A DNA stretch of 64,000 nt from Agrypnia vestita (lineage: Eukaryota; Arthropoda; Insecta; Trichoptera; Phryganeidae), in the NCBI GenBank assembly GCA_016648135.1, contig JADDOH010023696.1, positions 25,542 through 89,541 on the forward strand, read 5' to 3'. Both the position numbers and the translations under genes were made by a program. This document shows positions 11,581 to 22,299 of this stretch, in pieces; positions within the stretch are counted from its first letter, which is position 1, and the number at the start of each line of letters is the position of its first letter. The notes beneath the pieces were generated by a model, which was not told the origin of the DNA, made no database searches, and was given only the letters and a program-made list of their open reading frames with translations.

Positions 11581-12554
11581 CGCAATTAGGTATGGGGCTA
11601 ATTTAGGATATGAACAATATATTGTAGGATTTAAATTAATAATTGTTAAAGAATGTGGATTTGCAAATTTAAAAATATTTATAGCCTGGTAAGTGTCCAT
11701 TCAGCATGTAGGTATGTACAGAATGGATACTTGCGGGTATTCTTTATCTATAACTATAATTCCTGGTACCTATAAAAGTCAAAGATAAAACATTTACTTT
11801 TTATAACGTATCTAGTGGAATTATAATTATAGTGTTCATATTCTAATCGACTGTTATACTACCTATCAAATAACAATATTGATTTATATCCCTGAAACCT
11901 TAGATAAGTAGAGATGCACGTGTACACGTTTCTCCCCAATAAATTTAGGTACCTACTTAGCAGGCGCGTGCAGTGGGAACAAGAATCATGACTTTTATTT
12001 AATCGTGTATTTGATGAAAAAATATCGAAATTAAATATTTATCTGCAGAATATTATTAAATATTTAAAAACTGAATAAAATATTAATTATTTTGATTTGA
12101 ATAGATATTACGAGATATATTTATTTATTTATTTCACAAAATCTTTGTTTACAATTTATAGGTACTTATTAATAATTTAACAATAAAAATATAAGATAAG
12201 ATTATACAATTTTTTTGTTGTTGTTAGATTTGTGGATTATGCCACTCTACTAGGCTACGCCTGTCCCAGAGTGGCGTTATAGAACACAATTATAATATTT
12301 TTTTGAATTCGTCAATAATATTTGTTTTCATAAGGTAATAATTATGTATCTACAAAGTATCAAGTGCAATGTTAGTGATAGGTTGAGTATCTATCTTTTA
12401 TTTCGGTTTCTTTTCAAAATATAAGCTTAGGTAAAAGTCATGCTTCTTGTTCCCATTACATGCCCCTGCTACTTAGGTATAGATTAAGAACCTTTCTAAA
12501 AATATCTTTACCGAACTTGAGTAAAGTTTTTCATGAACAAACACGTACGTATTA
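11581..12554. other. AT-rich intergenic DNA with a TTTA-tailed fragment
   Basis: At 12118-12300 a TTTATTTATTTATT run followed by sequence ending in CCTGTCCCAGAGTGGCGT looks like a minus-strand retroelement 3' end. Nothing else is recognised. No gene. Confidence 0.35.
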
Positions 12555-12790
12555 AAACGCTATGGTTTGAACAATGGTTTAGTCATGTGAAACGATCATA
12601 TAAACCAAATATTGTAGGTCGGCCCTCTAAAACGTTTCAACAATTGAAGAGTGTGCATGAGAGGATGAAAGAAATTGGTGGTGTGAAGTGAATGTGAATG
12701 TGAAAAGAAGCAAGTGGTGTGCCAAAACAGAAGAGAGTGGTGTTCTATTTTTTCTGCCAAGAAAAATATGAAATAACGGTATATTAAGTT
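12555..12790 (+). mobile_element. Decayed RTE-like LINE 3' fragment
   Basis: Corresponds to about 15.10-15.37 kb of the long RTE-like copy: CTATGGTTTGAACAATGGTT matches the LRWFGHVE coding region, and AAGTGGTGTGCCAAAACAGA matches the last coding part. It sits just upstream of the long copy in the same direction and carries many indels. Confidence 0.5.
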
Positions 12791-13032
12791 AGTTTAAAAA
12801 AATTCATTACACAATATGAAAATTTTACATCTAGACATGACATAGTACTTATGCATGGATTTCGAAGCTAATAATGTTCCCTCTGTATCTTTAAGGGCAA
12901 TAATAAGTAGAATTCTTTTTAATGTAGGTATATGTTATTCTTCCGAAATATTTAAATAGGTACGCTAGAGTACGTCTGAAAATTATTATTATTATATTTT
13001 CTATTTTTTAACTCCTTTTATAGATATAGAGA

Positions 13033-14703
13033 GGGAATGAAAGATCGATAATTGATTTTGTTGTGGTTGATTCTAGACTAAGAGCCGCTACGGTTGATAC
13101 TCGGGTATTTCGGGGTGCCGAGATGGAAACTGACCATTTTCTTGTAGTCTCAAGAATAAACTTGTTTCAAGGCTGGCGGTCCAGGAAAAGAACTGTACCG
13201 GCTCCGTCTAGAATCAAAAAAGAGAATCTACAAAAGGACGATTTAAGGGAGAAGTTTGAAAGGAAAATTGTTGAAAGGCTGAGTGTAAGGAGGGTGAGTG
13301 ATCTTAGGATAGATGATGCATGGGATTACTTAAAAAATACCCTTTGCGAGTCAGCGAAGGAAGTCTGTGGAACAGCTAAGCAGGGAAGGAAGAAAGGGGA
13401 TGCATGGTGGGATGATGACATAAAGGAATTAGTGAAAGAAAAAAGAAAAGCGTGGCTCCATCTTCTGACAGTGAGTGGAGATGAATACGCGGGGGCAAAA
13501 GATGTATACAATGCGTGTAAAAAAAGAGTGAAAGCAGGTGTGAAAGAAAGGAAAGAGCGGCTGAAAAGAGAGGAAGGTTTGAAAATGTCTAAGAATTTTG
13601 GGGAAAACATCAAATTTTTCTGGAAGGAGGTGAAAAAATCTCGATGTGGGACGGAAAGCAATAGTATGAAAGCTATTAAGTCAGCGAATGGAGAAATGTT
13701 AATGGATGAAGATAGAATAAAAGATAGATGGATGAACTATTTCCAGGAAACGTATGAGAGTGAGGAGGCTGTAATAGAGGAATCCGTCGATATTCTCACG
13801 GAGAGAAGTATGAATGACGAGAATGAAGTCAGCGAAATAAGTGTGGAAGAAATAAAGTGTGCAATAAAGCATATGAAGAATGGTAAGGCTGTGGGGTATG
13901 ATAACGTTGCTGCCGAATATATCAAGGCTGGTGGCCCATCAGTGATTTCGTGGCTTCATACTCTATTTAATAAATGTTTGAAGGAGAGCCACACCCCTTT
14001 GGATTGGAGGAGAGCAGTTATCATGCCTCTCTACAAAGGTAAAGGGTCGAGATTGGAATGCGGGAACTACAGGGCAATCAGCCTTTTAAGCTCGGTCGGC
14101 AAACTTTATGGAAGAATTTTGATAGAAAGAGTAAGGTCGATGACGAAAGAAAAGGTATGGGACGTGCAAGGAGCCTTTGTGGGTGGAAGAGGATGCATGG
14201 ATCAGATATTCTCTCTACGAGTGTTGACGGAAAAGTTTTTAGCGAAAAACCAAAAACTTTTCTGTGCATTTGTAGATCTGCAAAAAGCTTATGATAGGGT
14301 TATTAGAGGAAGGTTATGGAAGGTACTCTCTGATTACAAGGTGAACAGTAAACTTATAGACGCAGTTGCATCCCTTTACGAGGGGAGTACTGCGTGTGTA
14401 AGAATCAATGGATCTTTCACACCGTGGTTTGATATAACAAAAGGTGTCAAACAGGGTTGTGTAATGTCTCCATGGCTGTTCAACTTGTATATGGATAATT
14501 GTGTGAAAGAACTGGAATGTATGAATATAGGAGCGAAAATGAGTGATTTGATTGTATGCTGTTTACTGTACGCGGCTGATGCAGTATTAATGGCAAATAG
14601 CGAACAAGACCTACAAAGTCTAGTTAGCAGGATGTATGATGTATGCAAGGAAAGTGACCTTATTATGAATGTAAAGAATGGTATTCGAGAAGGAGGAAAG
14701 TAA
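13033..14703 (+). pseudogene. RTE-like ORF, endonuclease end and reverse transcriptase
   Basis: Encodes the main enzyme of the retrotransposon, which nicks target DNA and copies the element RNA. Similarity starts at 13033 with no ATG; a GTG at 13063 only opens the frame. Numbering from 13063, the endonuclease end has TDHFLV (about 24-29), followed by a basic linker rich in Lys/Arg/Glu. RT motifs follow: GYDNVAAEYIKAGG, a region with YKGKGSRLECGNYRAISLLS, motif A FVDLQKAYDRV (403 on) with its Asp intact, and VKQGCVMSPWLFNLYMD. The catalytic box reads YAAD (codons 503-506) where YADD is expected; the changed codon is GCT at 14575-14577. The frame is lost shortly after, near 14670-14680, and runs into a stop at 14701. 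The copy is therefore dead on two counts. Confidence 0.85.
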
Positions 14704-15391
14704 GACAACGTGTGAAATACTACTAGGCAATGATTGTTTGGAACAAGTAGATAAATTTGTGTACTTGGGAAGTATGTTCGATAGAAGAGGGAGTGTTGAG
14801 AAAGATATAGAGAGGAGAGTGACTGCCGGGAATAGGGTGAACGGTGCTTTGAATGCAATAATTTCTAATAGAAATATGTCTACCGAGGCAAAACTAGCGG
14901 TACATAATGGAGTTCTGGTACCGACACTAATATATGGAAGTGAAGCCTGGAGCTGGCAGAAGAGGAACGAAAGTAGATTGAATGCAGTGGAGATGAGGTC
15001 CCTTAGACGTATGTGTGGTACATCCATGTATGATAGAGTAAAGAATGAAGATATTAGGAATGAATGTAAAGCTGATCGTAGCATAATACAGAGAATAAAA
15101 ATAGGGTCGCTCAGGTGGTTTGGGCATGTTGAGCGAATGAATGAGGAAAGAATGGTAAGAAAGATATATGATGCAAGTGTTGACGGCGCCAGAAAAAGAG
15201 GGCGACCACGGAAGACGTGGCATGACCAGATTAACCAGATACTGGAAGATGGTCCTGTTAGAAGCCTGAAAAACCGTCGAGCTTGCATGCGAAGATGTAT
15301 GAATGTAGACGAAGCGAAAGTTGTATGTCAGGACAGAAGAGTATGGCGCTTTATCCTCTCTGCCTACCCCCTCGTGTTGGGAAAGGAGTGA
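14678..15391 (+). pseudogene. RTE-like ORF, C-terminal part in a shifted frame
   Basis: Continues the protein of the preceding frame after a frameshift: the two overlap by 26 bases and the sense carries straight on (VMVFE-type region, then FVYLGSMFDRRGSVEKDIERR). It holds the region after the RT domain, with LIYGSEAWSW, LRRMCG, LRWFGHVERMNEERMVRKIY and GRPRKTWHDQI, characteristic of RTE-like C-termini. It ends with a stop at 15389-15391. The Met at its start is internal and not a real start codon. Such C-termini have no settled catalytic role; a part in RNA or DNA binding is inferred. Confidence 0.8.
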
Positions 15392-15483
15392 GGAGGAAAA
15401 GGACGGAGGAGAGAAGGAGGGATGGAGGGGAAACGGCACGTGTCGTGAACCGTGTGATGGTAAAGTACGTATAGTAAGTAGTA

Positions 15484-15609
15484 GTCTTACACTAGTTTTG
15501 TGTTGAAACGACCATAGGTGTTCTCTGGTCAGGATATTTATTCCCTTCAAAAATTTGAAAGAAATTTACTGGATTTTACAAGTAGTATTGTATATAGATA
15601 CAAAACTTT

Positions 15610-15651
<42 letters not shown>

Positions 15652-17380
15652 TATATTATATATATATATAACGTGATGTTCTTTACGATGGAATGGTAAA
15701 CGAGCATTTTGTTAATGTGCATCATAAGCCAGCTCCTACAGGTCATAAGCCCTGGGCTACCTGGTAAAGATTTCCATACACATTTCCCCTATAAATAGCT
15801 TTGTATCTGTGAGACTTCTATAATCTATATTAATTAATAATTAACTTTCTGTGGATAAAATCCAGTAGATAGATAATTTTGTTCTAAGACCTTACATTCA
15901 CTAATGTCATTAATTTAATGTTTATTACATATTACTATATTAATTAATATTAAGTATTAAAATTAATTAATAAAGTATTAAGTTAACAACAGAATATTGT
16001 TTTACATTATGCATGTATGGCATGCCTACCTAGCATACCTACCCATTACCCATATATGAGGTGACACAAGATACTCTGTAGCTACAAGAGCTCTCTGTAT
16101 CCTGGACAATTTTAATGAAATATGTCAAACTTTGAGGTCAGCCTCTACTACACTGCAGAAAGGGTTGTAGAACGGATCAACCCTTACTAGAAGACTAAGT
16201 TTAGTGAACGAACATTTGCGGTGGCAGGCTTAAAGTTGCATCAGAAACATCGTTCAAAAATACTGAAAACGCACGTTTTCGAAAAATCATTACCGTGGAA
16301 CGCAATTTTAAATACCTATTACTTTAAAACAATACATTTTTTGTGTAATACGCCCGTGACGTGAAATTTTTACGAAAATGGCTTATAATAATATACAAAA
16401 TTCATTTATTATTATTTTAATCAAAACATACTGTAGGTATTTATTATTATTTTAGAAAAATAGGGATAAAAGGTATGTCTTGAAATATTCCACAGGCTAC
16501 GGGCGTAAAAGAGGTTAATATGATAGACATTTTCCAGGATATTTAAATGTGGTGTTACGTCTTCTCTGCCTATCCCTGAAGAGAGACGGGGCGAAGCCAC
16601 CCCAGCCCTGATTTGAGTAACCATATGCTCTGCTTCCATTGTGTCCGTTATATGCAGTCATCAAATAAAAGCATAGCGTTTTACATTCCCCGCCCATAAA
16701 ATTCACACCGACGTTTGTTATTTGAATCAACTCACAAATTCTATAGCCACCTTAAAAAAACAAATATGAAATTCGAATCTTTTTTCAAAACGCCAACGGT
16801 TCTCAAATATATATACAAGGGTAGTTTAATTTATCTCGAAAAGTATACCCATTTACCGAAACTTCACTAATTTTTTTGAATAATACCTTCAATGCTACAG
16901 TTAGGTACCCATTTGAAAGCAAACTACATATTAACTGATTTTTTTTATCAAGAAAATATTTCGCTGGGTCCCTACTGCAATTGATTAAGTAAGCTAGACT
17001 TGAGGGTAGGTGGAGGGTAGTATTGAAATAGGGGTTGGAAATGAGCAATGAAGAACATTATCGAGGATTAGTATAGTTACAACACGTATCTGAATTATAG
17101 GCTGCTACATAAATTCGCTGAAAGTTTACAATCCAAATAATTGATTTACATCAAATAGCAAAACTACTAAATCATAATTGAAAAAGATATTTACATAGAT
17201 ATTATAAGTAAAATAAGTTTTATCATTTGTTAATATAGAATCTCTCTGTAAAATGTATTGCGAAACTGCTTTAAAAATTTAATGTTACATTAAACAATAT
17301 GTAATTTAAAATATATACATATATATGTATATTCTACGCAAGATACGCATGTATGAGACATGTAACGCAATAATTATTTG
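15484..17380. other. Intergenic DNA with a TA microsatellite
   Basis: A (TA)n run with few interruptions lies at about 15618-15670. No gene is seen to 17.38 kb. Frames at 16421-16730 (minus) include the string TCTCTGCCTATCC, reminiscent of the RTE-like 3' end, but I cannot extend the match. Confidence 0.45.
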
Positions 17381-17381
17381 G

Positions 17382-17590
17382 AGTAGCTTGTTGGTGTAGT
17401 GGTTACGACGCTCGCCTAGTGATCTGATGGTCGGTGGTTCGAGCCCCATTCCAGGACACCAGCAAGTCCTATTTTTACAGCGCAAGCATTTATTTCATTA
17501 TACTGGTTTATTTTGAGAATAGTGAGAATATTGATGTGACATGTATTCCGTGTTCGTATTTCAATATAAAAAAATAGAAATGAATTGCCT
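17382..17590 (+). mobile_element. tRNA-derived SINE, copy A
   Basis: The tRNA-like head reads GTAGCTTGTTGGTGTAGTGG, then B-box GGTTCGAGCCC. Next come a body CAAGTCCTATTTTTACAGCG, then GAATATTGATGTGACATGTA, then TTCCGTGTTCGTATTTC and an A-rich end. Copies at 31.36 and 35.1 kb share the order head, AAGTTAGTCCTATTTTCATA-like block, TGATGTGACA and CCGTGTTCGCAT. RNA polymerase III transcription is inferred from the A/B boxes. Confidence 0.75.
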
Positions 17591-18310
17591 GCTGAAATAA
17601 ATGAACGAACATATTTCGAGCGCTCTAATAGGTATCTACCGAGTACATATTTGTGTACGTATAAAAAAATCATTATACGATAATGAGACTTAATTTATGA
17701 TTATTAGATAGTTTAGCTTTATATAAATATAAATAATAACTATTACCAATAAAAAAAATTAAATAATAGTTTTACTAACCTTTTTAATAAATCTGTACCA
17801 ATATTATAAAATTTTCGCTCATAAAATCACAATAGGTAACATAAAGCTAAAATGAAATCTTCATTTTTAAAAGAATTATGATAAAAATAATCTCATCAAG
17901 AAGTATCAAACAAGTTATGTTTGTTGCTCTAATAGAAAATTTAAACTTGGAATAAATTAAAGTACCCGCAAAAAATTCATTTGATATTAATATTATTTTA
18001 CTAGGTTTATTTTTTCACAGTTTAAGTGCTTAGGTAGTTTGAAAATTGCTAGAATATTGTTGTAGTATGAATTCAGTGCATGCACGGAAATCAACCAAGA
18101 AATTAGACAAACAAATAGACAAGAAAAAGGACATTAAAAAACTAAAAAAATATTTAACTTTGTAGCCAATTCCTTCACAGTAATTCTCTAAAATAACATA
18201 ATTTATGAGCAACATGTGTCCTTTGCGAGCGTAAATATATAAGAAATCACACCTCGAACAAACCTACATAAAACTTGTTGATCTGCAACACACTTATTAA
18301 TTTAATTTTT
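17591..18310. other. AT-rich intergenic DNA
   Basis: No gene, RNA or element end is recognised. Confidence 0.5.
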
Positions 18311-18605
18311 TGATTTATAACTAACTAACTAACTATCCGTCATGCTGCTTCTCCGGAGAGGTAGGCAGAGAGTATAGAATGGCAAAGATCTTTTGTCAAA
18401 TCTTTTCATGCACACCCTTCGATTGTTTAAGCTTTTAACAGGGCCTCCCTTCAAGTTTAGTATATCTGGTCCTGCCAGGTCTTACGCGGACGCCCTCTGT
18501 TTCTGCTGCCTGCAACACTCACCTAAAAAAATGTCTTTCCCACCTTTCCTCGCTCATCCGTTCCACATAGTCAAATTTCTTAATTCCTTTCTTTATTCAA
18601 TCAAC
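18311..18605 (-). mobile_element. RTE-like LINE 3' end
   Basis: Begins at its 3' terminus with TAACTAACTAACTATCCGTC, the reverse complement of the TTAG-type tail. It then runs back through GGTAGGCAGAGAG and CCAGGTCTTACGCGGACGCC, which correspond to the SAYP and GRPRKTW regions of the copy at 13-15.5 kb. Only about 290 bases remain. Confidence 0.75.
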
Positions 18606-21400
18606 TGAAAACAACGACCTTTACAACCAGTATCACGTACATTCATTCATTTTCCACTTTACCTACGCCTAAGTGACAGAATTTTGTTCTGAACACTATC
18701 CGATTACAATTTCTTTATCATGAAGAGCATAATAATCATATTGTTTTCAAAATATTTTAAAAATGTTTTTAGTACTTGGTACTCACGTCACACTAGAAAT
18801 ATCAGAGTCATTATTATAAAATCACAGTATTTATTATAAAATTAGTTTATTATAAAAAAGCTAAGATTTAAAATAAGTTAGCATTTTATTATCAATTTCT
18901 TACATATTAAATGAATTAAAAATATTTTCTTAAAATAATAACTTCATATTTTTTCAATGTTTTAATATCGTTGTTGTGGTGTGAAAAAAGGGCTGGACCT
19001 TTTTACCGTTAAGTTTGGTAGGTTTGGTTTTTATTTTTGTAACAATGGAGCATTTGCTTTGGTAGGTGTGAATTATTTAAATGTTTATTTAACGTTTCCA
19101 TCATGGCAGCCATTGCTTCAGTAGATAGGTAAATATTCAAATAACATTTGTACATACATGAATATCAGGCGCGTGTAGTTAGTAAATTCTAATTAACTAA
19201 ATTAGACTATTCAGAATATTTTGAGTATACATGTTAAATTTTTTACATAATTACTGAATTTTTGTCCACAGAGGGACCGTTATTAATCGAGATATATAAT
19301 AAATGTCTCACAGAGATGAAGCTATTTATATTGGAAAATAGTTATGAAAGTCTTCTGATGTTTATAGGGCTTACCTTACAGGACTTGTCGCTAGCTTAAG
19401 TAATCCCTAATCAAAACATCATTTCTGGTACTTTCATAATCTTTATTCATTCGGCCGCATTCCGAAAATATAAATATTGGGATCACAAGTACTTTATCTC
19501 AATACTTAATAAACGAGAATACAAAAAAAAGGATTTTCACGGGTCTGGCTGTGGGAAGCAAATGAAGGCACTGGAAATTAATTTATAAATTATTTTAATA
19601 AATTCACTGGACTCGAATTGAATTTTTTAATTCACACTATTTTGCAATTAATCGTCCGTGAAATAATTTATTATCGCTTGCTAGAATATTCTGTTTGATT
19701 CTCGCACTTAAGTATTTCATCTCACATCTGTCGCTTCGATTAATCGCTAGTCAAGTCGAAGCGGTTAAGAGTCAAAACAATCATATATTCTCCGCGGCAC
19801 TGACTCCGCCAATTATACGAAACACGTTGGTTTTTCGAACCTTCGGAACTATTCTATACATTACTAGTGTTTGCGAGAATGTCCCCGTCGCTTCCAGATT
19901 GTTCCGAGTGTTGTAGGGCGTCCCAAATTGTTAAGGTATGTTCCAGAAATTTTAATCGTGTTATTGGCCTCAAGAAGCTCTGACAGTGCGCAATCATTTC
20001 GTTACAGTATACTGCGAGGCTTTTAAGATAACCATATTTTTAATGAAGACTTTCTAAGGTGCACGAATATGTCAAAAGAATTAATAGCAACTATAACTAA
20101 AATATGTATAATTCGGATAGATTCTCCGCAGTGAGAAATATGAATTTTTATACTAATTTCGCAGGTGATAAATAGTGACATAAATTTGATTAGCAAAAAC
20201 ATTGTTTTTTGGAGTAATTTCAGAAAGTGGTTCAGTGTCCAAAATGCCGACGATAGTAGGTATATACAAATATTACAGGATAAATTAGTATACGAAGCAT
20301 TGAAGATTACCCATGAAGAATATGAAGAGGACGAACAATATATTTTTAAAATCTGCCTTAGGGACCTAATACTTAGAACCTATCTAAATTAAGCGAACAT
20401 TAAATGTTAAGTTAGTCTATGAAAATAAGGAAATCAAATTTACTTTGAAAGCGGACTGAAGTATTAATGAAAATTTTCACTCGGATCTTCTTGGAAACTG
20501 GGAAAATAATCTTCCTTACATCTCCAGTGTTCTTGATTTTGGTTTGAAAATATTTTTCACAACAGCGATCTCTCGATGTGCCTCCTTTGTTACGCCATTG
20601 AAGTTTTATGCCCGTGATGTTGGCGCTGTCGGGGAGACCTAGGTACATTATGACCGTATTAAAAAAATGGATAATAGTTAAAAATTAAGCTACTTACCTA
20701 CGTATTAACCAAAATAATATTTTGGTAAGATATAGTACTTGGAACAAGAATTGAGATTGACAATATAAAGAACCAACTATGTATAAAAAAATTCAATGTA
20801 TACAAAAAAAATCAATAATCAAATTTTTTAAATTAAAAATACATTAAATACAAGAAGCGCATTTCGATCTATGAGATTTAGAGGTACCTACACTTTACAT
20901 ACCAAAATTTAATTTTACCAAAATCCAAAATCATTTTAGTTTTCTTGGTATTAAATTGTAGTTTAAATTCTTAGTATTGTTTATTAATTGTATTAGTTCT
21001 TTAGTGTACCTACACAATGGCATGTTGTTCCAGTGGGACAATTAATTATAAATTTATCTGCGAATCCATTATATTTTAGTCGTAACGCTTCACAAGTTCC
21101 CCTTTTTTAAAGAAAACCCACCATTATCATTTTACTTTCATGTTATAAAGCCGTAGGTAGGGGTAGCAAATATAATTTGGTGATATTTGTATAAATTTGT
21201 TTGATACGTAAAAATTTTCGCTCTAGCCCCTATAAGCAATAAATACTAATTTGCTATGGTTAGTGCGTGTTATCTTCAGAACCCATAAACGTACTTTTAA
21301 TAAATTCGTATGGTCGAAAATTATAAAATGTCTATAAATAGGCCGATACAGAACTGATTTGTATATTTAGTAGGTACCTGTTTAATACTGAGTGAAATTT
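18606..21400. other. AT-rich intergenic DNA
   Basis: No gene is supported. The open frames of 73-78 codons at 19695-19916, 20165-20392 and 20412-20648 show no domain. A short GC-richer stretch occurs near 19.73-19.92 kb. No element ends are recognised. Confidence 0.45.
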
Positions 21401-21409
21401 TAAAAGGAC

Positions 21410-21612
21410 GAAAAAAATGTGATTTTTTTTTATTCTTTCTATTATTCCCAGTGAATGGGAATAATGTTTACACCAAATTAATTAATCAATTAGAAAGACA
21501 TTCAGAGAAATCCAATCCACGAAAAAATATTTGGCTGCTACCGGGATTCGAATCACGGATCTCCTCCTATCCGGGGCAGGCGCGATATCCAATTACGCTA
21601 TAGCGGCCTTGT
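21410..21612 (-). mobile_element. tRNA-derived SINE with a nearly complete tRNA-like head
   Basis: On the minus strand, 21612 down to 21537 folds loosely as a tRNA. The acceptor arm GGCCGCT pairs with AGCAGCC with one mismatch. The D-loop has TAATTGGATA and the T-arm GATTCGAATCCCGG. The anticodon loop is irregular and lacks the usual U33, so it is not a good tRNA gene. The sequence beyond (TTTTTCGTGGATTGGATTTC and on to about 21.41 kb) is the likely SINE body. Confidence 0.5.
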
Positions 21613-21945
21613 ACATTTCCTTGAATATATCGACCTTATCTGTATAATTGGAAAGAATGTTCTTTGACACCGAGATATCCTCAATTTTTTCAATAGATTA
21701 TAAATGGATATATTACATGGATATAACTTCGATGGGAAATAATTTCACGCGCACCTTCTGATTTTAAATATAATCAAAATCATTGGACGCTTTTAATAAT
21801 GGTAAGAAAAAAATATACATTAAAAGTTAAATTGTTTCTAAAATCCATATCATGGATGCATTAATAGTACAGCATTACTTAAGTAGGACCCACGTTTCAT
21901 ATTCATATACGCACACAATGTGATCTCAAAAAATCTCATTTAAGT

Positions 21946-22289
21946 CCGGCGCCACACTGAGCGTATCTTCCGCCGCGTCTTTGACATTGCGTCAAATCTG
22001 TAACCGAATTTAGCAGTCACATACAATATTCCGCGGCGGATTCAGTCTGCAACAAATACACGTGCGTACGCAGCGCGGATGATCCGTCGGATGTGGCGGG
22101 TTGCATTTAAAAACATAAGACGCGACGTAACCGATTTTATGTTGACACAGACGCTGAAGCGAGCGTTCTGCCAGCGGATCGACCGATGATCCGCTCAATG
22201 TATTCGATAAGAGCATATTGTATGGAAAGGAATGCAGCGGTATTACGCGACGAAGGAATGTAGCGAAGATACGCTCAGTGTGGCGCCGG
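21946..22289. mobile_element. MITE with 25-bp perfect terminal inverted repeats
   Basis: CCGGCGCCACACTGAGCGTA plus five more bases (21946-21970) is repeated exactly as its reverse complement at 22265-22289. The element is about 344 bp and much GC-richer than its flanks, with no coding capacity for a transposase. The flanks TTAA (21940-21943) and TTAG (22293-22296) could be a decayed TTAA duplication as in piggyBac-type elements, but the match is imperfect. Confidence 0.8.
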
Positions 22290-22299
22290 CCTTAGTTAA

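Larger units (their letters stand above)
13030..15483 (+). mobile_element. RTE-like non-LTR retrotransposon, 5'-truncated
   Basis: The longest mobile element in the window. Reading begins within the last part of an AP-like endonuclease (IIDFVVVDSRLR, then the TDHFLV motif) directly after an in-frame TAG at 13027-13029, so the 5' end is cut off, as is usual for LINEs. Reverse transcriptase and the C-terminal region follow, then a 3' untranslated part ending near GTGATGGTAAAG and a GTA/TAAG-like tail at about 15.48 kb. The style (endonuclease, RT, a C-terminal GRPRKTW region, short 3' repeat tail) fits the RTE clade or a close relative. Other copies lie at 7.9-9.15, 12.6, 18.3, 42.2 and 52.4-52.85 kb. 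Confidence 0.85.

Noticed and set aside
13326..15550. Minus-strand open frames up to 222 codons across the RTE-like element
   Set aside because: Antisense shadows of the reverse-transcriptase frames; Ser/Leu-rich and without motifs.
15618..15670. TA-rich run as a promoter or matrix-attachment site
   Set aside because: Plain (TA)n microsatellite; nothing in the neighbourhood supports a role.
21537..21612. Functional tRNA gene on minus
   Set aside because: Acceptor and T-arm are fair, but the anticodon loop is irregular, U33 is missing, and a SINE-like body follows.
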